NCBI GenBank assembly: GCA_039602395.1
Contig: JBCNJP010000023.1
Span: 25,470,963 to 25,534,962 of the forward strand
DNA: 64,000 bases
Source: Deinandra increscens subsp. villosa
Taxonomy: Eukaryota > Streptophyta > Magnoliopsida > Asterales > Asteraceae
Reading direction: 5' to 3'
The notes beneath the pieces were generated by a model, which worked only from the letters and a program-made list of their open reading frames with translations, made no database searches and was not told the origin of the DNA. The position numbers were made by a program, and so were the translations under genes. Shown here piece by piece: positions 55,501-64,000 of the stretch (its first letter is position 1; every line of letters starts with the position of its first letter).

Positions 55501-57844
55501 TCTCTCACTCTGTGCAGGAACAGTCAAGGAGGATTATCACTAACGGTTTTATTGCTAATTTGTTTGTTGATAAGTGATTGTTCCAGGCACAGTTTAGGAG
55601 ACGTATCTTCATGTCATGTCAAGTAATCTATACAATGGAGGGTGCGTCTCTTTGAGAGGTAAAATATCAAAATCAGCATGAAAGGTACTGTTCTTAACTT
55701 GGTTGTTTGAATGATGAGGCAACAAAGGGTCTTTTGAGTCAAACCCACTTCATTAAAGTTTTAATTGAGTAGTTGATTGATTATGTGTTTGACCTCAAAT
55801 GAAATAACGCGTGCATGTCATGAAACCCAATTTTCTAAAATTTTCAAAATCAATACTTTGAAAGTTAGCTTGGCCTGATGTCTTCAAAATTTTGTGTTTT
55901 GTTCTTTTAAGTGTGTTTGTGTGTTTTATCTTTATTGATCCAAAAAAAAAAAAAATTGATGTTCACAAAATTGTGACATTAAAAATCAAAAAGCAAGGGG
56001 AAGAAATGTAAAGATGAAGAAAAAGTTGACCCCTCAAAACTCGTGTGCTTTTCAATTTTTAATTGTTTGTGTGTTGTTTTTGAGAAGTTTAGGGGAAGTA
56101 AAATGAATGACCGGGTTGGAGATGGCTGACACGCGTAAGGCGGAAGTGAAAGGCAAGCTCCACGTGATATGCTCGGTAGGCTCGACCTAAACTTATGACC
56201 TCCAATGAAAATGCAGTGATCTTAAAAGATATATATGTTTAGTTTCCCATCCTAGGTTGCATGGTTTAAAAGACTGAGTCCCAGCAAAAACGGGTTGAGA
56301 GTGGTAATTATACCTAGTATTCACTCTCTCACACGCCATGTCTCTGTTGTCATGACTACACCACATAATAAAAAAAAATAATAATAAAAAAAAAATAAAT
56401 AATGAAAAAGAAAAGAAAATGAAAAATAATCACTCAGTTGGTCTTCTTTGTGTGCTTAGCGGCCGACCTGATCACCAACTGATGGTTAATGAAAATAAGT
56501 GGTAGTCATAGCGGTGTTGCATGGTTCCTCAAGTTGGGGGTTTGTGATTTCTCAATAAACTCTGAGGTTGGGTAGGTTTTGCTGTGTACGCTTGGGTGTG
56601 GGGACAATTAAACATGACGGTAATAATGTACTATATTAAGCATGACGCATTTGGTTGGGATTAAACGGGTTTGAGTTTAAAGCGGACAAACATACCGGCA
56701 ATCACCTGGACTAGTTAAGTAACTGAAGCTGAAAAGGGTTCCTCAGTCAGATTCATATGGTTTGATCCCTTGTAAACTTTCTCATGTTTGATATTGGTAA
56801 GTATTTGTTTGTTTTTATCTTTCGTGTGTGAGTCGTTAAGTTCTTTTTGGTGTGTTTTTGTCTTGGCCAGGTTGATTTGAGAAGTCAAAATATGTTTTTC
56901 AAGGGTTTTAATGCATGACAATATGCCCCCGACAGATCTTGCCAAATTTTTAGGGGAAGGAGTATGGGATAATAAGTATTATCCGAAGGGAACTCGAGGA
57001 TGATACTTATTATCCGAAAAGACTTCCATAATACATAGTATCCGAAGGGCACTCGAGGATAATATGTATTATCTCAGGGGAAGTCCTTAGCTGAAGGGAA
57101 GTAATCAGCTAAGGGGAAGTCTTTAGAGGTCTTTGGGTTCAGGGGAAGTTTTATAGAAAACCCGTAATCTATATTAGGGTTTTTGGTTAAAATTATGTTA
57201 ATTTGAATCAACTGAACAGATGATAATTACCTCCTAACCCAAAGACCAATCATCACATGTCTGGTAGTGTATATTTTTTCAACTGTGTGTAAGACAGGTT
57301 GATGATAGAAAGATGTTGCTGCTGCTCAAGTTAAAGAACCAACCGGACAAGACTTCCATCTGAAAAGCAACTGTTCAGGGGAAGTTGTTGGTATCTTTAC
57401 AAGTATCCAAAAGCTTCAAAAGTTTTTCAAAGAAAATGCTCACAAGTTTAGGGGAAGCTGAAGATTTCAAGTCAATCTTTGAAAAAGAAAGTGATGCAGA
57501 GAGCAGTCAGAGATCATGAAGATCCAAGTTCAACAATCAAGTTCTTCACAGTTAGGGGTTTTCAAAATTTAACCTCTAATTGTTTTGGAGATTCAAGACA
57601 GTTACTGAAGATACAGCAAGAACCAGTTCTTTCAAGAAGCAAGTCAATGAGAGTCCTCCATTTCATTGCTTGTTCATTTCAAGAAGTTCAAGCTGATGCT
57701 GATCAAGAGGAAGTCCCGAGTGCCCGTCATGAAACCCATTGAAGATTTCCGCGGAAAGAATCTTCATCAGCATCTATGCCAGCCAGTCAAGAAGAAGTTT
57801 TTCAAAGATCGAAGACATTTAATATCACAAGCCTAGGGGAAGAT
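55501..57844 (+). other. 3' untranslated region of J with a protease scrap
   Basis: Just after the gag stop the DNA still resembles the start of a copia protease (ttgttgataagtgattgttcc near 55563), broken by a small indel; the rest of pol is gone. The remainder has no gene. It includes the ggtaggctcgacc block (56175) and repeat-like units (about 56440 and 56575) that match the E, A, B and C 3' regions, a poly-A/T-rich patch (56365-56420), near-palindromes with ggataata/tattatcc (56968-57070), and nine copies of aggggaag. Confidence 0.7.
57834..57844 (+). promoter_or_regulatory. Polypurine tract of J
   Basis: aggggaagat next to the 3' LTR at 57845. The same 8-mer occurs eight more times upstream. 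Confidence 0.8.
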
Positions 57845-58267
57845 TGTAGAGGCTAGATTATGAGGCTTGTAATATTAAATAAGTTGGGCTGGGATTAGAG
57901 GGTTTAATTAGGATCATAGGCTAGTTTGATTATTGTATTTAGGCTAGTTTATGATTGGGCTTGGGTTTACTATTGGGTTTATGATCCACAAGGGGCCCAA
58001 TAGTAAACCCAATGGGATGCCTATATAAACCCCACTTGACCTCCTCATTAGAGGGCTTGAGTTTACGATTCTGAGGGGAGAGCCAAGGTGTTTACGATTT
58101 GTGTTTTGTACCCGACAAGTTTACTTGTGTGCAAGATCAAGATTTTATCGATTATCCATCGTTGTCTTGTGTTCTCTTCTTCTCTATTCTTGAATCAATC
58201 ACCTACGAGGTTTCCGCACTCGTTTGTGACTAGAATATTGTGATTAGTTGTTGATCTCGGACCTACA
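57845..58267 (+). repeat. 3' LTR of element J
   Basis: 423 bp, five substitutions from 52621-53043 by eye. Confidence 0.95.
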
Positions 58268-58272
58268 CAGCT
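58268..58272. repeat. Target-site duplication of J, right copy
   Basis: CAGCT; identical to 52616-52620. Confidence 0.9.
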
Positions 58273-58790
58273 TGTGGCCCTGGGAAGGTTTATATGAAGG
58301 CTAGCAGACAAGTCAAGGCCCTTGGTCAAAACTTTGAGAAAATGTATCAAGAAACACCAGTTTGTGTGGACTAATGAGGCCGAAGAAGCTTTCCAGCACC
58401 TCAAAACCTTTTTGTGGAACCTCCCAGATCTAGCCATTCCACAAGAAAAAGAAACCCTCACAGCGTACTTAGCCATTTCAGAACAAGCAGTCAGCTCGGT
58501 GTTATTGGTTGAAAGAAAAGAAGGACAAGTATGTCAAAAACCTTGAAGGGGACCGAAGAGAGATATCCGACAATGGAAAAATTGGCTCTGTCCCTGGTAC
58601 ACACTTCGAGAAGGCTCCGAAGGTACTTTTAGGCCCATCCTATACAGGTACTCACCGATAAGCCAATTTACACTGTGTTAAAAAAGCCTGAAGTGTCAGG
58701 AAGACTCGCAAAATGGGCAATCGAGTTGGGAAATTATGAAATTGTATACAAGGGAAGGTCCTCCAGAAAGGGGTAGGTCCTAGCAGATTT
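58268..58790 (+). pseudogene. pol: Ty3/gypsy reverse transcriptase end and first RNase H (element I)
   Basis: The reading frame of I resumes after J with VALGRFI and DKSRPLVKTLRK. Next are FVWTNEAEEAFQHLKTFL, PDLAIPQEKETLTAYLAIS and AVSSVLLVERKEGQ, the start of the usual gypsy RNase H. KPEVSGRLAKWAIELGNYEI and YKGRSSRKG close the domain. Stops and shifts occur near 58350, 58545 and 58775. This domain would degrade the RNA strand. Confidence 0.8.
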
Positions 58791-58791
58791 C

Positions 58792-60081
58792 TTGGTGGAA
58801 ATTCCTCCTGAAGAGGAAATAAAAGACAGTCTCCCACCAACAGTTAAAAGAGGCTCAGCCCCACCATCCACTTGGAAGCTCTTCAATGACGAGGCTTCCA
58901 ACGAAGAAGGTTGTGGGGCAGGCCTGATATTGACAAGTCCAAAAGGGAAGGAAATAACTTGTGCCCTCAAGTTTGACTTCACCACAACAAACAATGAGGC
59001 TGAATACGAAGCCCTTCTGGCAGGTCTCAAGATGGCTAAGCAGTTAAAAGTGAAAAACCTTGAAGCCCATGTTGATTCAATGCTAGTGGCAAGCCAGGTC
59101 AATCAAACATACGAGGCTAAGGGAGATACAATGAAGCAATATCTTGACAAGATAAACAGTCTGGTGAAGGAATTCAGCTACTGCAAGGTCATTCATGTCC
59201 CAAGAAGCAAAAACAAGAAAGTAGACGCTCTCACCAAAATAGCCGCAGTAGCATTCATTCATATGGGGAAAGACATAAAAGTGGAAAGGCTCTCAGCTCC
59301 TTCAGTAGGAGAAAACATGATAATGGCGATCGAAGAAGGGGCTGGGATGTCATGGATGACGCCCATCTTTGAATTTCTATCTGATGGAAAGCTGCCAGAC
59401 GGGTCTGAGGAAGCAAGAAAGATAAGAGCCAAAGCTCTTCAGTACACCATCATGAATGACAGGCTGTATAGAAAATCTTACTTGGGCCCTTCCTTGAGGT
59501 GCATGAACGAATCAGAAGCTTCTCAAATCATAAGGGAGATCCACGAAGGAATCTGTGGCTTGCACGCGGTGCCAAAAACGGTAGTGGCTAAGGCCCAGCG
59601 AGCCGGCTTTTATTGGCCTGGGATGTACAAAAGCGCCATCGAAGAAATCAAAAAGTGCGACAATTGTCAAATACATGCTCCGATCCCAAGGCATCCAAGG
59701 CACGACTTAGTTCCAGTAAGTTCTTCCTGGCCCTTCCAAAAGTGGGGAATCGATATCGTAGGTCCATTCCCCATGGCCCAAGGAAGAGTAAGGTTCGTCG
59801 TGGTCGCTGTCGATTACTTCACAAAATGGGTGGAGGCCAAACCTCTGACCACCTTCACAAGCAGGCAGATCCTGAGATTCGGAATTCCTCAAACCCTTAT
59901 AAGCGACAATGGAACTCAGTTCACAGACAAAAAGTTCCGAAAATGGTGCCTCGAGTTAAAAATATGTCAGATATTCACTTCAGTGGCTCACCCCCAAAGT
60001 AATGGACAGGTGGAGCGGGTAAACAGGAGCTTAGTCGAGGGCATAAAAACCAGGTTGGGTCGAAAAAAGAAGATTGGCTAG
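58792..60081 (+). pseudogene. pol: Second RNase H and integrase (element I)
   Basis: 429 open codons. The second, archaeal-like RNase H has FNDEASNEEGCGAGLIL, NNEAEYEALLAGLKMAK, VDSMLVASQV and VPRSKNKKVDALTK, with the acidic catalytic residues visible. Integrase follows: HHCC zinc finger (REIHEGICGLH, KKCDNCQIH), and the core with GIDIVGPFP, ISDNGTQFTDKKF and NGQVERVNRSLVEG giving the D, D and E. The frame fails near 60055 (KKKIG then stop), just before the C-terminal domain. Dual RNase H identifies the Tat lineage. Confidence 0.9.
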
Positions 60082-60095
60082 ATGAACTACCTCAC

Positions 60096-60554
60096 GTGCT
60101 ATGGGCCCACAGAACCAACCCAAAAACTAGCACAGGTGAAAGCCCATTCAGCCTAACCTATGGGACTGAAGCAGTCATACCCGCTGAAGTGGTTTGTCCG
60201 ACAGACAGAATGGCTCTAGATGACGAAAGCAATGAGGAAGACCTTCGGCTGAACCTTAATCTGACTGAAGAAAGAAGAGAGATAGCGGCTATCAGAGAAG
60301 CCGCTCACAAAAAAGAAATGCAAAGCATGTATAACCAAAAGGTCAAGGGTGTGACTCTGAATGTTGGCGACCTGGTGCTCAGGGCCAACGAGGCCAGCAG
60401 GCAAGAAGAGATGGGCAAGCTCGGCCCAAGATGGGAAGGCCCTTACAGGGTCATATGGGCCAATGGCAAAGGATCACACAGGCTGGCCATGATTGACGGG
60501 CCAGAAATCCCAAGTACTTGGAATATCCAACAGCTTAGAAAGTATTACTTGTAA
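60096..60554 (+). pseudogene. pol: Integrase C-terminal domain (element I)
   Basis: 152 codons with LWAHRTNPKTSTGESPFSL and YGTEAVIPAEV, then LNLNLTEERREIAAIREAA, GDLVLRANEASRQ and KLGPRWEGPYRVIW, ending LRKYYL. This is the usual end of a gypsy integrase, after the frameshift that separates it from the core. It would help bind DNA during insertion. The stop at 60554 ends pol. Confidence 0.85.
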
Positions 60555-60966
60555 AGTAGCTTGTCTTAAAAAAAATTTGTGCCAGGCCAGTATATGTGGC
60601 AGATTTTGTAAAATATTGCAAGTATCTAATATATATGGCTTGATGAAACAAGCCAAATTTTCATGAAAAATTTGAGTATTGCACATTCTAGCATAGTTTG
60701 AAAAGCTTAAAACAAGCAAAATACAAACAAATTACCATTTGAAAAAGTACTAAGTAAAATGAGGAACAGGCTTCACAAGAGCCAAGTCCATTATTACCAA
60801 AGAGTCTTAAATGGGCGCCCTTAATAGAAAAGGTAGAAGCCCCTGGAAGACCTCACAAGGGTCGCTTGGGCACCTTCTGAAAAAGGAAGGCATAAAAAAT
60901 GGCATAAAAATTCTCATGTCATAGGGAAAACATACCAGCCCATAAGGGATGGATGTCAAAAAAGCA

Positions 60967-61023
<57 letters not shown>

Positions 61024-61264
61024 CCTAAGTATTGTAAAGCTGTAAGGAGGACGCTCCTGAAGACAGTAAATAGCAAACGGGTAAAAAGTGCTAAGTAACT
61101 ACCATAGCATAATAAGCCCTTAACAGGGCACAAAAGGCAAAGGCCGCAAGGCCATTGCAAACATAGCAAACCATTGTACACCCCAACAGAGGGGCAAGGT
61201 GGAACATGTTTTCAAGCAAAGATTACAGACATAAAAAGATAATTGTTTTCAAAAGCAAGCACGC
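60555..61264 (+). other. Region between pol and antisense ORF of I
   Basis: No gene supported. It holds the (TA)24 microsatellite and AT-rich DNA. An apparent minus-strand ORF here is a product of the TA run. Confidence 0.6.
60971..61018. repeat. (TA)24 microsatellite
   Basis: 48 bp of uninterrupted TA. Confidence 0.98.
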
Positions 61265-61765
61265 CTAAGGGCCTGGGGTTGGAGGGTCTTCAAGGTCCAG
61301 GAAGTCGCGAATAGCTTCCATGGTCCACTGGGGGTTGGTGGCTATGGTCTCCAACGCACTGAAGGAAGCACCAACAAGCCCAGCTCCTGCTTCCTGCACC
61401 TTCTGGTCGGCTGAAGGGTCGTAGTATGGAGTATCCTCAAGGGCAGTCCCTTCAGCAGAAAACACATAACCAGCGGCAAGGCCAAGCTGGTACCCGGCAG
61501 AAGTGCATGCATCAACAACCTTCTGAAACAAATGGCCAAAATGGGAAGAGGTGTGGACGCGTTTAACAGCCTTAGCAAGCCCCTCAGTAAGGAGCCAGCG
61601 CTTGTCATCCTCCAGCTCCGTCACACGACCTTCCATGGCCACTCGATTTTCATTAGCAGCTCGAAGGGCCGCCATCTCTTTGTTAACCTTCTCCACATGA
61701 GCATTGGCAGCTGCTTGGCCAGCCCGGGCCAGCTGAACCTCTTCCTGAATAGCCTTAACATGAGC
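61265..61765 (-). CDS. Antisense ORF of Tat-lineage element I, last exon
   Basis: The frame is open on the strand opposite pol and ends at 61265. It begins AHVKAIQEEVQLARAG, continues as an Ala/Glu-rich coiled coil (to about KRWLLTEGLAKAVKR), then SSHFGHLFQKVVDACTSAG and a tail with YYDPSADQKV and AIRDFLDLEDPP. Antisense 3' ORFs with this type of C-terminus are known from Tat/Retand elements; their function is unknown. The open frame reaches further upstream to 61822, but that part is hydrophobic and its DNA reads as the end of an intron (TTTCTTTTTGCAG before 61765). I therefore take 61765 as an exon start. Upstream exons would lie beyond C. Confidence 0.65.
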   Translation of the reverse strand, partial: AHVKAIQEEVQLARAGQAAANAHVEKVNKEMAALRAANENRVAMEGRVTELEDDKRWLLTEGLAKAVKRVHTSSHFGHLFQKVVDACTSAGYQLGLAAGYVFSAEGTALEDTPYYDPSADQKVQEAGAGLVGASFSALETIATNPQWTMEAIRDFLDLEDPPTPGP

Positions 61766-61862
61766 CTGCAAAAAGAAAGAGAGCATCAATAGAGAAGGCA
61801 AAGCAAAAAAAATAATAGACAAGTATGAAGGTAAGGAACGGGAAAAATAGAGCGAAGTATAC

Positions 61863-62222
61863 TGTAGAAACGAGAAACGATCTTACTACTGCGTGTATCA
61901 ATCAATCATAGTAACAACGGATGTAAATAAGAGAAATCTTATTGATCACTTGAAGATACAATGAAGTTCTCTCTAGTTTCTCTCTCTAGAAACACACACG
62001 GAAAGGTGTAGAATGACTGAACTGGTTCCACTAACATTCTAACACACACCTATTTATAGTAAGTGACTAAACGCCCAGCGTATCAAACTGATACGCCGGA
62101 CCACATGGTCCGGCGGACCATGTGGTACGCTCATAACCAAATAGTCACTACAATTCATTCTAAGACTCAGTCACATAGATACAATACACGAGACACTCAT
62201 GGCATAGGAATATGCTCTAACA
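61863..62222 (-). repeat. 3' LTR of element C
   Basis: Plus-strand ends TGTAGAAACG and CTCTAACA, 360 bp. It keeps both hairpins of the B LTR; the accacatggtcc/ggaccatgtggt arms are perfect with a ggc loop. Confidence 0.9.
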
Positions 62223-63884
62223 AACTCCCCCTTAACGTGTAGTGTATCTATTTTCTAACTTAACTTCAGTCTTCAATCTTCAACATTGCTGCATCCGATC
62301 TTTGACATGAAATCTTGTCAGAAATAGAGCTTGCATGGCTGGATCACTCTTGGATCATCTTTGCACTTCAAGATCCACTTGTGAAAGATACTTCATACTC
62401 CCCCTCTCATCATGCTTGAGTCTTGACACACAAACCTGCAATTTCAGAAGACAGAAACGCGGTTTCCTTTCCTTTTGAAAATTAATTTAATCTTGGCGCA
62501 AAACTTCTCTTTTGAGAATCCAAGATAGATTTTGAAATTTCGATTTCGTATCACATGTCGATCGGTCGAAAACAAATAAGAAACAAAATCTTTTTGGCTT
62601 TTTGAAACTTTACATCAAAACACACCGAAAATCTTTTTGAACTTTTCAGATATGAAACATAAATGCAATACTGAATCAGACACTATTTTTGTCTTTTGCA
62701 AGAAAGATCACAACTTGGGATCATATTGGTCATATCATGCTGAACTACACTTCAATTTCAATTACTTTAGCACACAAGTCATGTCAATTACTGGTATAAT
62801 TTGTCCATCTTAAACTCAGGCACAATCATACTCATAACATCTGGATATGTTATTGAATTGATTAGGTTTGCTTTGACCAGTGTACCCCACACTATCAGAC
62901 ATACTCAGATATGTTTTTGCTTTTTATATCACACTTTGTGATTTCATTTGTGATTTAATCACATAATGATTGTATTCATGAATCAGTCAACTGTGTTCCA
63001 TGCAAAAAGAAATAAGAACGTTAAATCGTCTACCTTAAGGTCGATCTTTCGATACGCAGATAAGGCCTCGGATTTAACAAAATAAGAAAATAAAACAAGT
63101 TGAAATTGTATAACCCAACAACAATCAGGTCGGTACTTCCGTACACGCAGAGAAAGTCCGATGAGTTATACGAAACACCAAAGAAAATAAAGCAGAACGT
63201 CAAACGAACAACAATCAGGTCGATCTTTCGATACGCAAAGAAAGTCCGATCGTTTGACAAAATAAAGAAAATCAAACAAGTTTAAATCTTTGCAAAATGA
63301 ACACATGTATACACAGTGACTTCTCATTTTCTTTTTCACATATCTTTTCTTGATATCATGAGACATGCATCAAGATGTTGTCCACTTGGTCAAGCATTAT
63401 TATTTAATGTGCTTATCACATCTAAATACTTTCTGATTTAATGCCGAGCCTACCAAGCACATCGAACAATGATCTTATGGCTTTTTCATCTAATTTATCC
63501 ACGAGTCAGACACGTAAGCCAATGTACCATCATTTCCCAATCATGTTGGATACAATTTCTCATTTTTCAATGTTTTTGTATTTTTCTGTTTTTCTCCCCC
63601 TTAAAATGAAAACTCTATTTTTGGATTTTCATTTTAATACCAACAAAAACACAAAGACGCTATTTTTGGTTTTCAATTTTCTCCCCCTAAACTACATACG
63701 AAATGTAAAAGAAAGAAAATTGACCTTTCGACATGGATACCTTTCAAGTTTAGCTTTCAGAAAAATTTCAGTTTTGAATTGTGATCACATGAAATTTAAC
63801 TCAAATCAGCAGAATACTCCTCCATCAGCAACTTTTCAATCACCGATAGGTCTTCTAGAAGTACCTGAACACTGGTCAAACACA
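62223..63884 (-). other. 3' untranslated region of C
   Basis: Starts with the polypurine tract (plus strand aactccccctta, 62223). Otherwise it matches the B region, including the three-unit repeat and the agcctaccaag block at 63447-63467. No gene. Confidence 0.7.
63038..63255 (-). repeat. Three-unit 3' UTR repeat of C
   Basis: Units near 63039, 63127 and 63220, same order and spacing as in B. Confidence 0.8.
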
Positions 63885-64000
63885 TCAGTTTTTAAATGAC
63901 CCGAAGCGAATAGCTTCTGGTCGACCAGTATCTTGATTTCCTTTTGAAACCACTTTAGGTTTCCAGATTTGTTGTTTTGGTAAATCGGTATCTGATGAAC
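63885..64000 (-). CDS. gag: 3' end of the C gag (partial)
   Basis: The stop complement tca is at 63885-63887. The last codons match the B Gag tail around KPKVVSKGNQD. The start lies outside the window. The TGTGCAG seen after the B stop reads TGTTCAG here. Confidence 0.7.
   Translation of the reverse strand, partial: SSDTDLPKQQIWKPKVVSKGNQDTGRPEAIRFGSFKN

Larger units (their letters stand above)
52621..58267 (+). mobile_element. Element J: young gag-only Ty1/copia retrotransposon
   Basis: Complete ends: perfect target duplication, two 423-bp LTRs, tRNA-Met primer-binding site and polypurine tract. Between them: a repetitive leader, a gag reduced to coiled coil plus one zinc knuckle, a scrap of protease, and a 2.3 kb 3' region. 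There is no pol. The LTRs differ at 5 positions by eye (about 1.2 percent), so insertion was recent. The gag tail and 3' region resemble E most. It sits in the reverse transcriptase gene of I. Confidence 0.95.
48987..61862 (+). mobile_element. Element I: Tat-lineage Ty3/gypsy retrotransposon, split by J
   Basis: Plus-strand order: 5' LTR, primer-binding site, gag, protease, reverse transcriptase (split by J at 52620), RNase H, a second RNase H, integrase, then an antisense ORF. Integrase after reverse transcriptase is the gypsy order; the second, archaeal-like RNase H and the antisense 3' ORF are hallmarks of the Tat lineage (Retand type). C cuts it at 61863, so the 3' LTR is outside the window. 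It has several frameshifts. Confidence 0.9.
61863..64000 (-). mobile_element. Element C: gag-only copia element of the B family (window end)
   Basis: Minus orientation: 3' LTR, polypurine tract, 3' untranslated region and the last codons of gag before the window ends. It is close to B throughout, with small indels. Left flank is tatac; the right end is outside the window. It is inserted in I upstream of the antisense ORF. Confidence 0.9.

Noticed and set aside
60807..61181. Minus-strand ORF with a run of Tyr-Ile
   Set aside because: It is created by the (TA)24 microsatellite; the rest shows no recognisable protein features.

Overview
The window is repetitive intergenic DNA of a flowering plant. 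The AT-rich noncoding stretches, the SIRE/Maximus-like Ty1/copia elements with a 3' extra ORF, and the Tat-lineage Ty3/gypsy element with two RNase H domains and an antisense ORF all fit a eudicot. The style of the Gag and extra-ORF proteins reminds me of Asteraceae, but that is recollection, not a search. I see no convincing host gene, tRNA, rRNA or CRISPR array; nearly everything recognisable is LTR-retrotransposon sequence, much of it nested. Base counts, LTR comparisons and boundaries were done by eye.

Layout, left to right (letters are my own names): 1-1956 LTR-like DNA; K, a truncated gypsy element on the minus strand (about 1957-3688); A, an old gag-only copia element (4241-10485, minus); L, a second truncated copy of K's family (about 10641-11609); an LTR-like fragment (from 11610); G, the 3' part of a SIRE-like copia element (about 12979-23738, minus), split by B, a young gag-only copia element (15781-21767, minus, target duplication ATCCT); a lone D-type LTR (about 23739-24045); H, a copia gag-pol fragment (minus) split by F, a complete but decayed 12.7 kb SIRE-like element (24749-37482, minus, target duplication AGTTG); D, a plus-strand copia LTR plus gag (38835 to about 41985), inserted in H; E, a decayed full gag-pol copia element on the minus strand (about 42900-48924); a 62-bp start of a D-type LTR; I, a Tat-lineage gypsy element (48987-61862, plus), split by J, a young gag-only copia element (52621-58267, plus, target duplication CAGCT); and C, a relative of B (61863 to the window end, minus).

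How the parts relate: E encodes Gag, protease, integrase, reverse transcriptase and RNase H. A, B, C and J carry no pol, but share with E a gag module (long coiled coil plus zinc knuckle), the DNA around the gag stop codon, and a 3' untranslated block. They look like non-autonomous elements that rely on an E-like partner for enzymes. B and J have nearly identical LTRs, so they moved recently although both lack the capsid core.

The most unusual pattern is that each copia family carries its own short word, repeated many times in the leader between primer-binding site and gag, and found again in that family's own LTR: gcgga(c/t)cag in B, gtttacga/atcgtaatc in J, gttcgg in D and A. Related words recur in G and F. 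A second conserved feature is a 3' untranslated block with a GGTAGGCT core and three loosely repeated units, shared by autonomous and non-autonomous elements. A third is a stop codon at the end of gag followed within 16-27 nt by a pyrimidine-rich stretch ending in TGCAG.
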